DNA from: Candidula unifasciata
Taxonomy: Eukaryota > Mollusca > Gastropoda > Stylommatophora > Geomitridae
Assembly: GCA_905116865.2 (NCBI GenBank)
Contig: CAJHNH020001149.1
Coordinates: 100,001-164,000, forward strand
DNA: 64,000 nucleotides
Direction: 5' to 3'
The notes under the pieces are model-generated. The model had not been told where the DNA came from. It searched no databases and saw only the letters and a program-made list of their open reading frames with translations. Each line of letters opens with the position of its first letter. Position 1 is the stretch's first letter. Shown one piece after another: positions 35,001 through 43,359 of the stretch. A program made the translations under genes and the position numbers.

Positions 35001-36142
35001 GCACACGGGTAGTAACCCATAAGTGCTTCATTCTTCTTCTAACTCAAGTCTGAGTCCGAAGAAGCTCAGCACAGTACACAGGCATTGTAGCACCGCCGAG
35101 GATCCTGAAATACTTTGGGTAGATTCGTAACTCCAAATTTGCCCAAGCAGCGCCGTTAGGCTACGCTTTTCGAGATTTTTTTACTTGCACAACAATGCAC
35201 ACGCGCGTCCGACCTCACTATCCAGAGACTAGGGGGAATACAAGAAGTCAAAGTCCACGTGAAAAAATCCCATCCATAACCGGGGATTGAACCCGGAACC
35301 TCTAGGACTCGAGGCGGACACCATTGTTCGAGACTACGCAGCCCCCCTCATTCTCAGATTAAACGTTGTAGTACCACACGCTAGACTTTGTCGCACTAAG
35401 TGTCGTTCATTCGCTTTCGCAATCAACTGACTTGCTCGTCTTCCGTCTCTCAGCAAAGAGACACCCTGTAAAGACAATCCCATCAGGTCGGGGGAATACA
35501 TTTCTGATTCTGCAGAGCTCGCTGGCCAATCCCTGCACCCCAGGCCAAGTGTGGTTGGAACTCTACACAACCGAATGTGAAACAATTATGTCAGATTGTA
35601 ATACTGACAAAGGTATTGATAATTGCAATGTCAAGTAAAGCACTCTTTTCCATATCCAGACGAATTCAATTTATAGGGTTAGACATATTTTATAGAAAAT
35701 CGGCACTCGGTGGATGATGTGGTCAGCACCATGTCACTTTTAAAAAGAAACAAAAATGGCAGACTCCTTTCGGTTTTGAACCCATGACCTTGGGATCAGC
35801 TGGCGAACATCTAGTCGCTACACCAGCGCGGCTCCTAAAGGTTCTAATCAGATGTCCAAAGCCAGTAGCTGTAATTAAACAACTTCAAATTTTAAGCCTG
35901 ACAGAACTGCTTGAACTCAATGACGTCTTGGCAGTGCTACATGATCACATTAATGAACAACGACAGTGACAATCAGAACAGATTCAAAATCAAGTGGTCG
36001 TTTTATTTTATTTCAGATGAAACAGCTGGATGACGTCACATCTACGCCCCTGACTTACCCCTATAACATGGTGGTGAATTTTAATACTGACAGAGCCAAC
36101 AGATATCTGAAAGACGCCTATGTAAAATCAACAAGCATCTGA
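25948..36142 (+). CDS. Gene B: aldo-keto reductase, YajO-like clade, complete
   Basis: A predicted cytosolic NADP(H)-dependent aldo-keto reductase of 371 residues; substrate unknown. Eight exons: 25948-26058, 26359-26501, 27378-27534, 28959-29132, 31251-31348, 32586-32755, 33797-33933 and 36017-36142. Predicted tetrad: D65 and Y70 (DTADHYG), K96 (VIATK), H139 (THEWDDGTP). Cofactor side: QQYS at 196, PWSPLKG to 228, [10 protein letters not shown], and [14 protein letters not shown] near 305-318. Length and motifs fit a single-domain AKR; no signal peptide or membrane segment is seen. The start ATG is two bases after TTTGTGCAG, which looks like a splice acceptor, so an untranslated leader exon is likely. 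The exon 7 donor GTATAG is weak, but the next exon is conserved with C. Symbol withheld: the family is clear, the orthology is not. Confidence 0.93.
26082..26232. repeat. Degenerate (GT)n tract
   Basis: GT/GTAT/GTGC mixture starting about 25-40 nt after the gene B exon 1 donor. Confidence 0.85.
26359..26501 (+). CDS. Gene B exon 2
   Basis: 143 bp. [14 protein letters not shown], then [19 protein letters not shown] (catalytic Asp and Tyr). Donor GTAAAA after a split codon. Confidence 0.93.
26515..26582. repeat. Degenerate CAT/CAC triplet stretch
   Basis: ATCACCACGACGG, CACCACCACTACC and similar triplets begin about 15 nt into gene B intron 2. The remaining intron DNA to 26940 shows nothing recognisable. 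Confidence 0.7.
26940..27230 (+). mobile_element. RNase H-like LINE tail fragment
   Basis: [20 protein letters not shown] then HDKPYAV, matching the GNEQAD and HDKLYAV-type sequence at 40440-40765. A G-run at about 27050 breaks the frame. Gene B intron 2. Confidence 0.7.
27378..27534 (+). CDS. Gene B exon 3
   Basis: 157 bp. [17 protein letters not shown] carries the catalytic Lys; ends HTDFVDLYQ. Donor GTGGGT, which is repeated downstream in a minisatellite. Confidence 0.93.
27532..27990. repeat. 22-bp minisatellite carrying copies of a splice donor, split by a SINE
   Basis: CAGGTGGGT occurs at the real donor (27532-27540) and exactly again at 27569, 27591, 27613 and 27903. Spacing among the first three repeats is 22 bp and the unit reads CAGGTGGGTGGGTAATCTTT. 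Decayed units continue to about 27990. An F2a SINE occupies 27645-27897. Confidence 0.9.
27645..27897 (+). repeat. SINE F2a, well preserved
   Basis: Best full-length reference for F2a here: GCCTTTAGGCGAATAGGG, TGGGTCGACCTGGGAGCC, then a tRNA-like end (CGAACCCGCGACC, GATCCGCGG). The element's 5' end is on the right, so it is minus-oriented. Confidence 0.85.
27991..28569. other. Gene B intron 3 DNA, nothing recognised
   Basis: Includes a short ATC run near 28138. No repeat family or coding frame was assigned. Confidence 0.5.
28570..28803 (+). repeat. tRNA-derived SINE F1
   Basis: TTAGGCATTGCGAACGCGC, GGCTTCGATCCCAGC and tail GGATACGCAACTAACT. Ends about 155 bp before exon 4 of gene B. Confidence 0.88.
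28959..29132 (+). CDS. Gene B exon 4
   Basis: 174 bp. [19 protein letters not shown] (catalytic His), [14 protein letters not shown], ends NIISLQ. Donor GTATGC. Confidence 0.93.
29184..29408. repeat. (TTC)n tract in gene B intron 4
   Basis: About 225 bp of near-pure TTC, starting about 50 nt after the exon 4 donor. It ends against an F4 fragment (CACTTTTGCCGGCTATAAACG, 29409-29450) whose (GAA)n-type tail faces the tract, then an F2a scrap at 29458-29540. Confidence 0.96.
29541..30214. other. Gene B intron 4 DNA, nothing recognised
   Basis: A minus-strand frame at 29986-30210 has no recognised family. No repeats identified. Confidence 0.45.
30215..30445 (+). mobile_element. LINE C-terminal fragment
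   Basis: Ends [17 protein letters not shown], matching the [14 protein letters not shown] end at 8155-8222. The upstream part has no recognised motif. Confidence 0.6.
30500..30955 (+). pseudogene. LINE reverse-transcriptase C-terminal fragment
   Basis: One open frame with [40 protein letters not shown] and [10 protein letters not shown], the usual colinear motifs of a LINE RT tail. It lacks the palm domain. The 3' end runs into the (GAA)n tract, which is probably the expanded tail of this insertion. Confidence 0.8.
30956..31119. repeat. (GAA)n tract in gene B intron 4
   Basis: About 160 bp of nearly pure GAA, in the opposite orientation to the (TTC)n tract 1.5 kb upstream in the same intron. 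Confidence 0.96.
31251..31348 (+). CDS. Gene B exon 5
   Basis: 98 bp. [16 protein letters not shown] to GVLPWSPLK. Donor GTGAGT. Confidence 0.93.
31500..31945 (+). pseudogene. LINE reverse-transcriptase C-terminal fragment
   Basis: Readable part: [20 protein letters not shown], then [13 protein letters not shown] and LRKWRRG. Stops upstream break the frame. In gene B intron 5, same strand as the host gene. Confidence 0.75.
31946..32585. other. Gene B intron 5 remainder, nothing recognised
   Basis: AT-rich; no assigned features before exon 6. Confidence 0.45.
32586..32755 (+). CDS. Gene B exon 6
   Basis: 170 bp. [20 protein letters not shown] to EEIAKQR. Donor GTGAGT. Confidence 0.93.
33125..33310 (-). 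repeat. SINE F1, inverted
   Basis: AGTTGCGTATCCTTTACAGG and GTCGAAACCGATCC are the reverse complement of the F1 tail and head. In gene B intron 6. Confidence 0.8.
33478..33752 (+). repeat. SINE F2b
   Basis: Body as F2a (CGCCTTTCGGCGCATCGGG, TGGGTCGACCTG), then a different end: ACGATAAAAATCCACGCAGC and a tRNA-like segment read on minus (GTGGCTAAGGCGTTGGGAG, GATCGAAACC). It ends about 45 bp before exon 7 of gene B. Confidence 0.85.
33797..33933 (+). CDS. Gene B exon 7
   Basis: 137 bp. [29 protein letters not shown], ends SLTKEE. The donor GTATAG would add Val then a stop if retained. Confidence 0.9.
34060..34150 (-). repeat. Fragment of SINE F4 with GAAGAA tail
   Basis: GGAGTGCATCTACCTGAAAACG followed by GAAGAA runs. 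Weakly preserved. Confidence 0.45.
34313..34631. repeat. 29-bp minisatellite, 11 copies, with trimer structure
   Basis: The unit contains CATATCCCCATATACCACTC. Variants alternate between GACCATATCCCC, GATCATATTCCC and GATCATATCCCC. Units 6-8 and 9-11 repeat the same three-variant order, an 87-bp higher-order unit. All three plus frames stay open. Located in gene B intron 7. Confidence 0.95.
34980..35345 (+). repeat. tRNA-derived SINE F3
   Basis: AACGGATCAACATCATAGC, CCCATAAGTGCT, GCTCAGCACAG, TGAAATACTTTGGGTAGATT, and an end that on minus reads as a tRNA-like head (GGTTCCGGGTTCAATCCC). Other copies: 39830, 47053, and inverted at 51145 and 63456. Confidence 0.85.
35640..35838 (+). repeat. SINE F2a
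   Basis: CGGCACTCGGTGGATGATG and a tRNA-like end (GATCAGCTGGCGAACATC, CTACACCAGCGCGGC). The middle is shortened. In gene B intron 7. Confidence 0.75.
36017..36142 (+). CDS. Gene B exon 8 (terminal)
   Basis: 126 bp with TGA stop. [19 protein letters not shown], colinear with gene C exon 8. Acceptor TTTTATTTCAG. Confidence 0.9.
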   Translation: MKQLDDVTSTPLTYPYNMVVNFNTDRANRYLKDAYVKSTSI

Positions 36143-36959
36143 GTCATTTCGGTGACCAACTGGACTTGTGATACGCTATTGTTTCTGGAAATGTTTCCAC
36201 TGAACTGTGAGAGCAAAGCGTGGCCAATAGAAGGACGCAAACAATGTACACAGACAAGAAAAAACTGGACTCTTTGACTGGAGCCTTTCTCGACACAAAT
36301 CACACATCAGCAACAAACGGGCAATATTGCTCTCCCCACCACCTTTCCTTTTTATGTAAGCTTCTTAGTCACAGTTCAGTTGACTAATTTCTAAGAATAA
36401 TCGTGACTGCAGGCTTCCAAGTTTTATACAGCCTGTCTCTCTATATTGTGTTGTTAAAATATTTAAAAAAAAAAAAGATAGTGACTGTTATTAGACAATG
36501 GTATTCTGTAACTAGAGATGCTATAGAGCAGAGGTTTCCAACCTGTGCTAAAGGGCTCCGTGTGCACTTTTCATGGGCTCTGTGGCTGCTTCAGGAAGAT
36601 AAATATTGAATCAAATTACAGACGAACAAAAACAATAAGGAGTTAAACAAAAATGACCTTCTGTCATTGCTGAATGGGTTACGTGCTATTGTTTGGTTAT
36701 CTCTTTACTTCATATTCCCTTGTTATCCCCGCTTCCTCTGCTCCATAGCATTACTTAAAAACTCCATTACCTTTTAAGACGTTGGGTACTGTAGGCTTCT
36801 GGAGCCAATGTTACAGAGACACTAATAATCCCAATATTACATGCCATAGAAAAAAGATCATGCCTCAAACTTGCCTACCACTATTATCTTCGGAGTGACG
36901 TGTTTGTTGTCTCTTTGTGAACTATAGTTTGAGAGTTTATTCTGGTTACTTATTTGTAA
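36143..36959. other. 3' flank of gene B
   Basis: Presumed 3' UTR and beyond. No strong AATAAA near the stop was found; GATAAA near 36598 is a weak candidate. Confidence 0.4.
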
Positions 36960-37207
36960 ACTTTGGTACATACTTATTTTCCTAATGTTTCGGTGAACTA
37001 TAACATAGAAGAAAAGAAAGACGAAAGTTTTAAAAGACCTGAACGTCAAGGAAGATTGGCTAATAAACAGGATCTTGTCTCGGAAGCTGAAATCGCGTAT
37101 GTTGGCCACATCAAATGCCATGGCAGATTGAAAAACAAATTATAGCAGAAGGCATGGTACCAGGAAGGAGGGGCAGGGGCCGACCAACACAAAGATCGGC
37201 GAAGGAT
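36960..37207 (+). pseudogene. LINE 3'-end fragment
   Basis: Frames read AYVGHIKCHGRLKNKL and, displaced, GMVPGRRGRGRPTQR, equivalent to the FGHLKRHG and GKRGRGRP segments at 19640-20290. A stop and frame change separate them. An F4 SINE follows directly. Confidence 0.7.
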
Positions 37208-37505
37208 TTAAGCCTTCTTCTTTTCTTCTTCGCTTCACCGGCTGTAAACTAGGGCGTAAACTTCTGGTTATTAGTCCAATTCTGGACTTTTAGTCTTTGT
37301 CAACAACCTCAGTGTTGCGTGTGTACCCGTTTTACAGATATGACTTACTTGCATACAGTTGCTAGTTTCTTGCCTTTCAAGCAGGTGCACTCCGACTTCG
37401 AAGAAAGATCCCAATAAGTCGATTCTTACGACATGCTTTTGGGGTAGGCAGTGAGGTTATTCTAGTTTTCCATACAAAAGGGCCCCGGAACCCACACGGG
37501 GAAGG
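37208..37505 (+). repeat. SINE F4
   Basis: CTTCTTCGCTTCACCGGCTG start, GTTGCGTGTGTACCCG, TCTTACGACATGC, end GGCCCCGGAACCCACACGG. Element sense is minus with a (GAA)n tail. Confidence 0.85.
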
Positions 37506-38689
37506 ATTAACGTAACACCCCTGACATGAAAGTGTGGCGCGGTGATTTCGGTCACAGGCATGAGGCAAATTTAAGTCTGATGTGAGGTGTATAAGGAGAT
37601 ACTCCGTACTCCACTCGGGCGCCAGTCCTTCACTGTTCTAGTTTTACGGAACCTCATGCAAGACTCTTGCTGCACGTCCCCGTCGTGTGCCACGGATAAT
37701 GTCTCAAATGAGCATTAACAGAGTTGGCCGGGGATCTCGGAGCTGGCGGCCCCTAGAGGTGTAGTGTCCTTTCTGGCTCTCACCAGCCCGCCCCCAAACG
37801 CATGGGTGAAAAGTCTAACAAAACTCAATAATTGCTTGCTAAATGTACCATCAAATGACAACTCTTGGTTAAAATTCGGGAGCGAATGGAAAACTGTGCT
37901 GCTGAGACTCAACCCTGACCGAGAGATTTACCCGCAGCCAAGACGAGTAACATCTCTTGTGGACGACTTCTCGCAGCAAGATCCTACCTACGTACATCCT
38001 CAATCCTCAGTGTCGTCGTCACCGCGCTGAGGTACACCACGGCAGCAACTTTTCATATGCTGGCTTGGAAATAATGTCCGACAAAGTTATACCCCACGGC
38101 ACACATGCAAGCTCAAAGTCCGACGATCATAATTCGTACCGATTAGGAGAAAGTCCGAATGTCCGTATCCACTGATCCAACTCGCCCGAGTGTTGGGACC
38201 AAACAGGTGAAGCCACGCCTGACGCATTTTGCTTCCCCATTCTGTCGTGCTAAGGGCACAGCTGAAACAACGTTAAACGTGTCTAACGTAAGATGAAAAA
38301 GAATGTATCTATTTGTGTGGCCACAAACGTCCTAGACCTGCGGGCTGCTCCCCGCTGATCTCCGGAAAGCGCAGCCTTGTAGTGCGGGAAGCTCAATACA
38401 CGGTTGTGAGGTTAAGCAGTCTTGGGCAGGACGTGGCGATTCCTTGGGTGAGCCAAGAACCAGAGCATCATGTGTCGGCTCTGCATTTATGGAAGCCTCC
38501 TTGGATGGCGGGGAATGCCCATGATCTGCCCCTGCCTTCCCTTGAGGGCTGAAAACTCTACATAGAGCTGCCTTAAGGACGACATTCCGGGGGCCACACC
38601 TGTTAAAAGTCAAAGAGGACACCACACAAATGAGGCAACATCTCGACCCACACAAAACAATGGCCACAGTCAACCTAGAAATAGGCTTG
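37506..38689. other. Intergenic DNA, nothing recognised
   Basis: Several short open frames on both strands, none with recognisable motifs; slightly more GC-rich than the surroundings. Confidence 0.45.
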
Positions 38690-38880
38690 ACGTCTTCCTC
38701 CGAAGTCGGAGTACATCTGCCGGAGAGGCGGGGAACGAGAACTGCGAACAAATAAGCCAGTAAAACGGATGTACACGCAAAACTCAGGTCAAGGTAAAAG
38801 CCAAAAGTCCATTTTGGACGAACAACCGCGACTTACCGCCGGAATTCACAGCCGGTGAACAAGAAGAAGAAGAAGAAGAA
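38690..38880 (-). repeat. SINE F4 and (GAA)n tail
   Basis: CTTCCTCCGAAGTCGGAG, CCGGAATTCACAGCCGGTG then GAAGAAGAAG: the reverse complement of the 37208 copy, so the element reads left to right here. Confidence 0.8.
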
Positions 38881-38970
38881 GACATGAAAGTGCATTAGGC
38901 GGGAGAGCTGGCGATAGACCGTGGCAGTGTGTGATGCGAGCGACGTTGTGCAAAAGACCTGCTACATGAT
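38881..38970 (+). mobile_element. LINE extreme 3' end
   Basis: Contains GAGAGCTGGCGATAGACC and GACCTGCTACATGATGATG, ending in a GATGAT run. It is related to 5148-5229. Confidence 0.5.
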
Positions 38971-39689
38971 GATGATGACGATACCATATATATTATGTCT
39001 TAGCTGTTTCTGTTTGAAGTGGAGCATACTGATTGTGTAATCATTTTTTTTTTTTTCTGGGGAAAATATAGAAAAAAATGTCTGCTCTTTGTGTTGTTTT
39101 GAACTGTTTCATTTGAAGTGTGTAATAGTTGATTCTAGCTCTTTAAGAGTGGTGCGAATTTGTTGATTCATACCCAGAAAGGAACTATAATTCCAGTGAC
39201 GCACTGTGTTGGCACTTTTTACTCTTGTTGTATGCATTTATTGCGTGTGCATCTGCTGGCTTTGCCGTGAGTGCAATCTGTTTCAGTTTCACAAGAGGCT
39301 GTGATGTTCATTGTGTGTGGTTTAGGCTGGCAAAGGAAGGAATCAACTACAGGATGACCGGTTTTCTGTGAAGTTAGAACTGTGATTAACTGACTAACTA
39401 AACTTCTAACTATTGGTTCATTGTTGTGAATTATGGAATGTACAGTGTGTACTTGTGTCTCTGTGTGAAACATAGCGAAAAAACTGTACTGGTGTCTCCT
39501 TTGTAAACTATAGCATTCCTAATATGTGTTTTACGTTTATTTGTGAATTACAGCATGGTGAATACATTTTAATAGTTCATGTGTGAACTATAGAATATAG
39601 TATATGCAGGGGTTGTATCTATGTGACATATAGGATACAATGTATTGTTTGCCTTTATGTGAAATGTATTATATCCACTATCTAAATGG
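38971..39689. other. AT-rich DNA with a degenerate tandem motif
   Basis: TGTGAACTATAG-like phrases recur between about 39440 and 39660 at irregular spacing. No genes recognised. Confidence 0.4.
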
Positions 39690-39835
39690 TGCTCCGGTCA
39701 GTAGATAGGAACCAGCGTCAATGCAGTTATAAATCATAAGTGCTTAGCTACCATTACGGACAACTGATAATAAACTGGACGCACGCAACTTCATAACTAC
39801 AGCGACGTTCCTCCATTTACCCCAGAGTGTTAACC
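39690..39835 (-). repeat. SINE F5, partial, inverted
   Basis: CTACAGCGACGTTCCTCC and AGAGTGTTAAC are the reverse complement of the body at 15690-15860. It merges with an F3 copy on its right. Confidence 0.75.
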
Positions 39836-40170
39836 CATAAGTGCTCTGTTCTAATTCCAACTCAAGCCTGAGTCCAAAAAATCTCAGAGCAGTGCACGAA
39901 ATCAGAAGCACCGGTGAAGATCCTGAAATACTTTGGGTAGATTAACTCCCATTTTTTGCCTGGGCAGCACCGTTAGACAACTCTTTTCGGTTTCCGCTAA
40001 GAGATTGTTTTATACGGGCGCAACAATACACAGGAGCGTCCGATCTTACTACCCGCAGACCAGAGGAAATTACTAGAACTCCATGTGAAACAATCCCAGC
40101 CTTTACCCGCCTCTTGAAACCGGGACTTCTAGCACTTAAGGCGGACGCCGTACCTCAAGCCACTCAGCCC
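39830..40170 (+). repeat. tRNA-derived SINE F3
   Basis: CTCAGAGCAGTGCACG, GTGAAGATCCTGAAATAC, end CTTAAGGCGGACGCC, then a C-run (40171-40180). Confidence 0.8.
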
Positions 40171-40439
40171 CCCCCCCCCTCTACCCCCACCCCTTTTCCC
40201 CCCAATCAGTATCTTGTCACTGAAAACTGAAATAATTTGGTAATATCACACACTATGATTGATTGAGGTTCACACCTACCAAGACGTGTCCAACATAATT
40301 CACTTGTCTCTTTTAAATGTTATTTCTTTTAACAGTTCTCTTTTTATTCGGTCATTGGTTTAAAAGCTCTTTTAAAGGCTTTTGGGCATTCCATTTTCAA
40401 ACTTCCCCACTTACCCACACACTAGTAAATTTAGGTCTA

Positions 40440-40765
40440 TTCAAACGTATCATAATTTAGTGTTTTGGGAAATGAACAAGCAGACAAATTGGCTGCTTCT
40501 TTGTAACTGAATGGTGAAATGATACACGACAAGTTATATGCGGTCAAGGCAAGTAACTCTGGAAGCACAAACAGATTATTACCATGTGAAGAGAATATTG
40601 TAGCAGAAAGTTACCAGAAGATCTGGCTGACACTCAACACTCAAAGGAAAGACAAGACGTACAAACAGTCACAATGCTACTGGTACTATGGGAATTTGGA
40701 CATTTCGATGGCTGCTGAAGATGAGAACTGGGTGCTTATGGGAATGTCCCGAGTGTTGTGATATC
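40440..40765 (+). mobile_element. RNase H-like LINE tail fragment
   Basis: NEQADKLAASL, a stop, then NGEMIHDKLYAVKASNSGS and KIWLTLNTQRKDKTYKQS to GMSRVL. It is the longest of the six related fragments; only one in-frame stop in this stretch. Confidence 0.75.
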
Positions 40766-40799
40766 AGTTGTTAACTCAGTTTTGAAATAAACAAGAAGT

Positions 40800-41135
40800 T
40801 AGGAGTTTGTCAACTATAATATTACAGAAAGGGTCCTAAAGTATCATGGACATTTAGTAGGAAAAGACAGACTGTTTCAGAATCTGAACACAAAGGAGAC
40901 ACACACTATAGCTCCTCAGAAACTGAAATACCTTAATCAAATTAAACGGTATGTTTTGGAGAGAATACTAATAAAAGGTGTAGTTCAAACAAGAAGAGGC
41001 AGGGGTTGAGCAGCCCGACGGTGGACACAGGATATAAAACCACCCTAGGCATGATAGTTCACTAATCAGGAAGACTGGCAGAATGCTCCCTCACCCTTTC
41101 TCCTTTTCGATAGGTAACGACGTTCTGCAAAAGAA
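40800..41135 (+). pseudogene. LINE reverse-transcriptase tail remnant
   Basis: KLKYLNQIKRYVLERIL, then QTRRGRG, a stop, and RRWTQDIKPP. Same motif order as 19645-19875. Confidence 0.7.
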
Positions 41136-41844
41136 CATAATGATGACGACAATGATAATTGTAAATGAATAAGCTAATTTTCGTATACATATAATAAAAT
41201 GGAACAGTAAGAAATGTTCGCACTCAACAACATTCAGTGGCATCCTTTGGCATCTGTACACACGCACTGATAACCTATTAGAGATAGACTAGAAAATGTC
41301 GAGGATTATTCAGAACTCTTGCCCAGAGAAAATATGTGAGGTTCAAAATCATACAGTGTACTGTCTGATCTCGACATTGTACAGTCCCCATGATGTACAC
41401 TTATTATATCTGAGTCACCATGACTTGCAGGTCCCAGCAACTATCCACAGGACGTGTTGTAACCAGACTTTGGGCATACTTTCTGAGGACCGCTAGCTAA
41501 GATATTTAAAAGATCGTTACAGAAGTCACTTGAACAGTACAACCGATATCGCTAACAGTTCTGCCAAGATATAACCTATATACAGTTTTTAATTGTTTGG
41601 TTCAGGTAAGTGAAACACATGTTTAATAATCGACTCCTGTAAATAATTATCAATTATTATGAACAAAGGTAATTAACACAGAGATAAAACTAACAAGTTA
41701 ATTTATATCTGTGGCTAAACTTCCAGGGCAACATTTTTTTTGGGAGGTGGGATTGGAGGGGAAAGGGGGAGGGGGGGGGGGTAACAAACAGTGTCTCCTA
41801 AAAAGCATGTTCTAATAGCGACTAATAGCGAGTTTTCTTTCTAA
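41136..41844. other. Intergenic DNA, nothing recognised
   Basis: Contains a G-rich stretch near 41755-41781. No repeat family assigned. Confidence 0.45.
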
Positions 41845-41965
41845 GTCATAACGCATCTGCTAGAGAGGCAAGGAGGCAACAGTGAATCAACAAGTAAGCT
41901 ATATCTGTAAAACGGGTGTGGCGCATAAATCTCGAGTCCTGGAACGAGACAGAGGTATTGAGGCT
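41845..41965 (-). repeat. SINE F4, partial
   Basis: GCATCTGCTAGAGAGGCAAGG and TATCTGTAAAACGGGTG match the reverse complement of the F4 middle. Confidence 0.6.
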
Positions 41966-42008
41966 TTGAACAGCGGATTAACATCATGGCCATCGGGCAG
42001 TATCCTAT
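41966..42008 (+). repeat. SINE F3, left piece, cut by the LTR element
   Basis: AACAGCGGATTAACATCATGG to CAGTATCCTAT. It continues at 47053 after the inserted element; CCTAT is the duplicated target site (42004-42008 and 47058-47062). Confidence 0.85.
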
Positions 42009-42641
42009 TGTTGTACACTTAATTTGTACATTCTTTTGTATACTTTATATTCAACCAAGTATTTAGGCCTAGGGTGCCTATTCTAGTATTCCGCTGGATA
42101 TCTCCTTGATGGATGTGCTACAGTGAAGTCCTGCATTCTATAACTGGCACACTTGGCACCGACACAGCATCATGTAATACAGTCGCTACCTTTACAAGCC
42201 AACAATAACGCTTGTGACAGGCCACATAAACTTTAATGGCATTAAAGTTACACGTCACAAGATGATGATGATTATTCAATAAAACATGTACGATAATAAA
42301 TCTCCATTATCTATTCTGATGATATAAAAGATTACACTCTTTTCTCAATGGACTCCTGCCATTATAATAAATATAAATAGACATTAAAACTGTCTCCCGT
42401 GTAAGTACGGTTAATCAAACTTCACAAAGAAGGAACGTCTGCTTCGAACAAGGGAAATATCTTGACTGCGGAATCCTTTGTGTTCTGCAGGAGCCTTTGT
42501 GTTAATCGCCCAGCATTCAATTAGCTGGTATCCCAGGTAACAGACCCGACCGGTGGCCGCTGTGTGAACCTTTCACCTGCGCTGTGACCACTAGAAGAAA
42601 CTAGAAGAAACTTTAACTCTTTGGACAATAAGATTACAACA
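42009..42641 (-). repeat. 3' LTR (633 bp)
   Basis: Differs from the other LTR by one substitution (near the end of TTACACTCTTTT) and three small length changes. It includes AATAAA-type motifs on both strands, but no transcript end can be assigned. Confidence 0.95.
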
Positions 42642-42660
42642 GCTTATCCCCTCCTCTCAC
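42642..42660 (-). promoter_or_regulatory. Polypurine tract candidate
   Basis: On minus: GAGAGGAGGGGATAAG directly before the 3' LTR, the position and composition expected for plus-strand priming. Confidence 0.75.
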
Positions 42661-42764
42661 AAACTGAAAATCTAAGTTTTCAGTTGCACAATTTTAACTC
42701 TGTTGTAGTCATCTAGACAACTTATATTCGAATATACCTAGTGAAATCAACATACAGTTAAGTG

Positions 42765-42843
42765 AGAATGCATGTAAACGAAATGATGATAACTTTTGCT
42801 ATAAAAAGAATGCATGTAAATAAAATGATGATAACTTTTGTTG
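42765..42843. repeat. Two-copy tandem duplication
   Basis: GAATGCATGTAAA followed by ATGATGATAACTTTTG occurs twice, about 43 bp apart, in the noncoding 3' part of the LTR element. Confidence 0.8.
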
Positions 42844-43359
42844 TTATAAGACATGAAATAACAACAAGAAATACAATATCAGCAAGTACGTTCTCCTTAC
42901 CACTCCGTTAGCGATGGTATAGTTAAAAGTTGAAGAAGAAAACATGTCAACGAAGAATACGGGCCATTTGTTACAGCCCTGTGTTCAAAAACAGCAAGTG
43001 ACTTTGTGTCTGTTAATTACAATAAAACGTTCTCCCTAATTAGGTACCTGGAGACGATGGACCCGTAAATTCCCGTGCTTCTCTCTCTCTGGCTCTCCTC
43101 CCGACAACTATAGCGTGTTCAGTGTCGGAGATTAGGCAATCTCAGAAATTACTGCTCCAGTTTATTGTTAAAAATGTTCTTCTCAAAATGTATTGTTAAT
43201 GTTTCTGGCTGAGTGCTTGTGCGCAGGATTCATCCCAAAACACCTCTCGAGGCATCGTCTTTCTTGTCAACTCAGACAACACAGATGTTATAGAGGAATA
43301 ATGGGGGAATAAATTTAGCGTAGAAGTTCTTAGACCCAAAAATGATAGCTCATGAAATG

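Noticed and set aside
36030..36037. TGACGTCA in gene B exon 8 as a regulatory element
   Set aside because: It is the coding sequence for the conserved LDDVT residues; coincidence.
37506..38690. A host gene in the slightly GC-rich stretch with several open frames
   Set aside because: Frames are short, overlap on both strands and match no recognised family; no paralog in the window.
42642..43350. Residual reverse transcriptase between protease and 3' LTR
   Set aside because: All minus frames were read; no RT, RNase H or integrase motif was found in this 0.7 kb.
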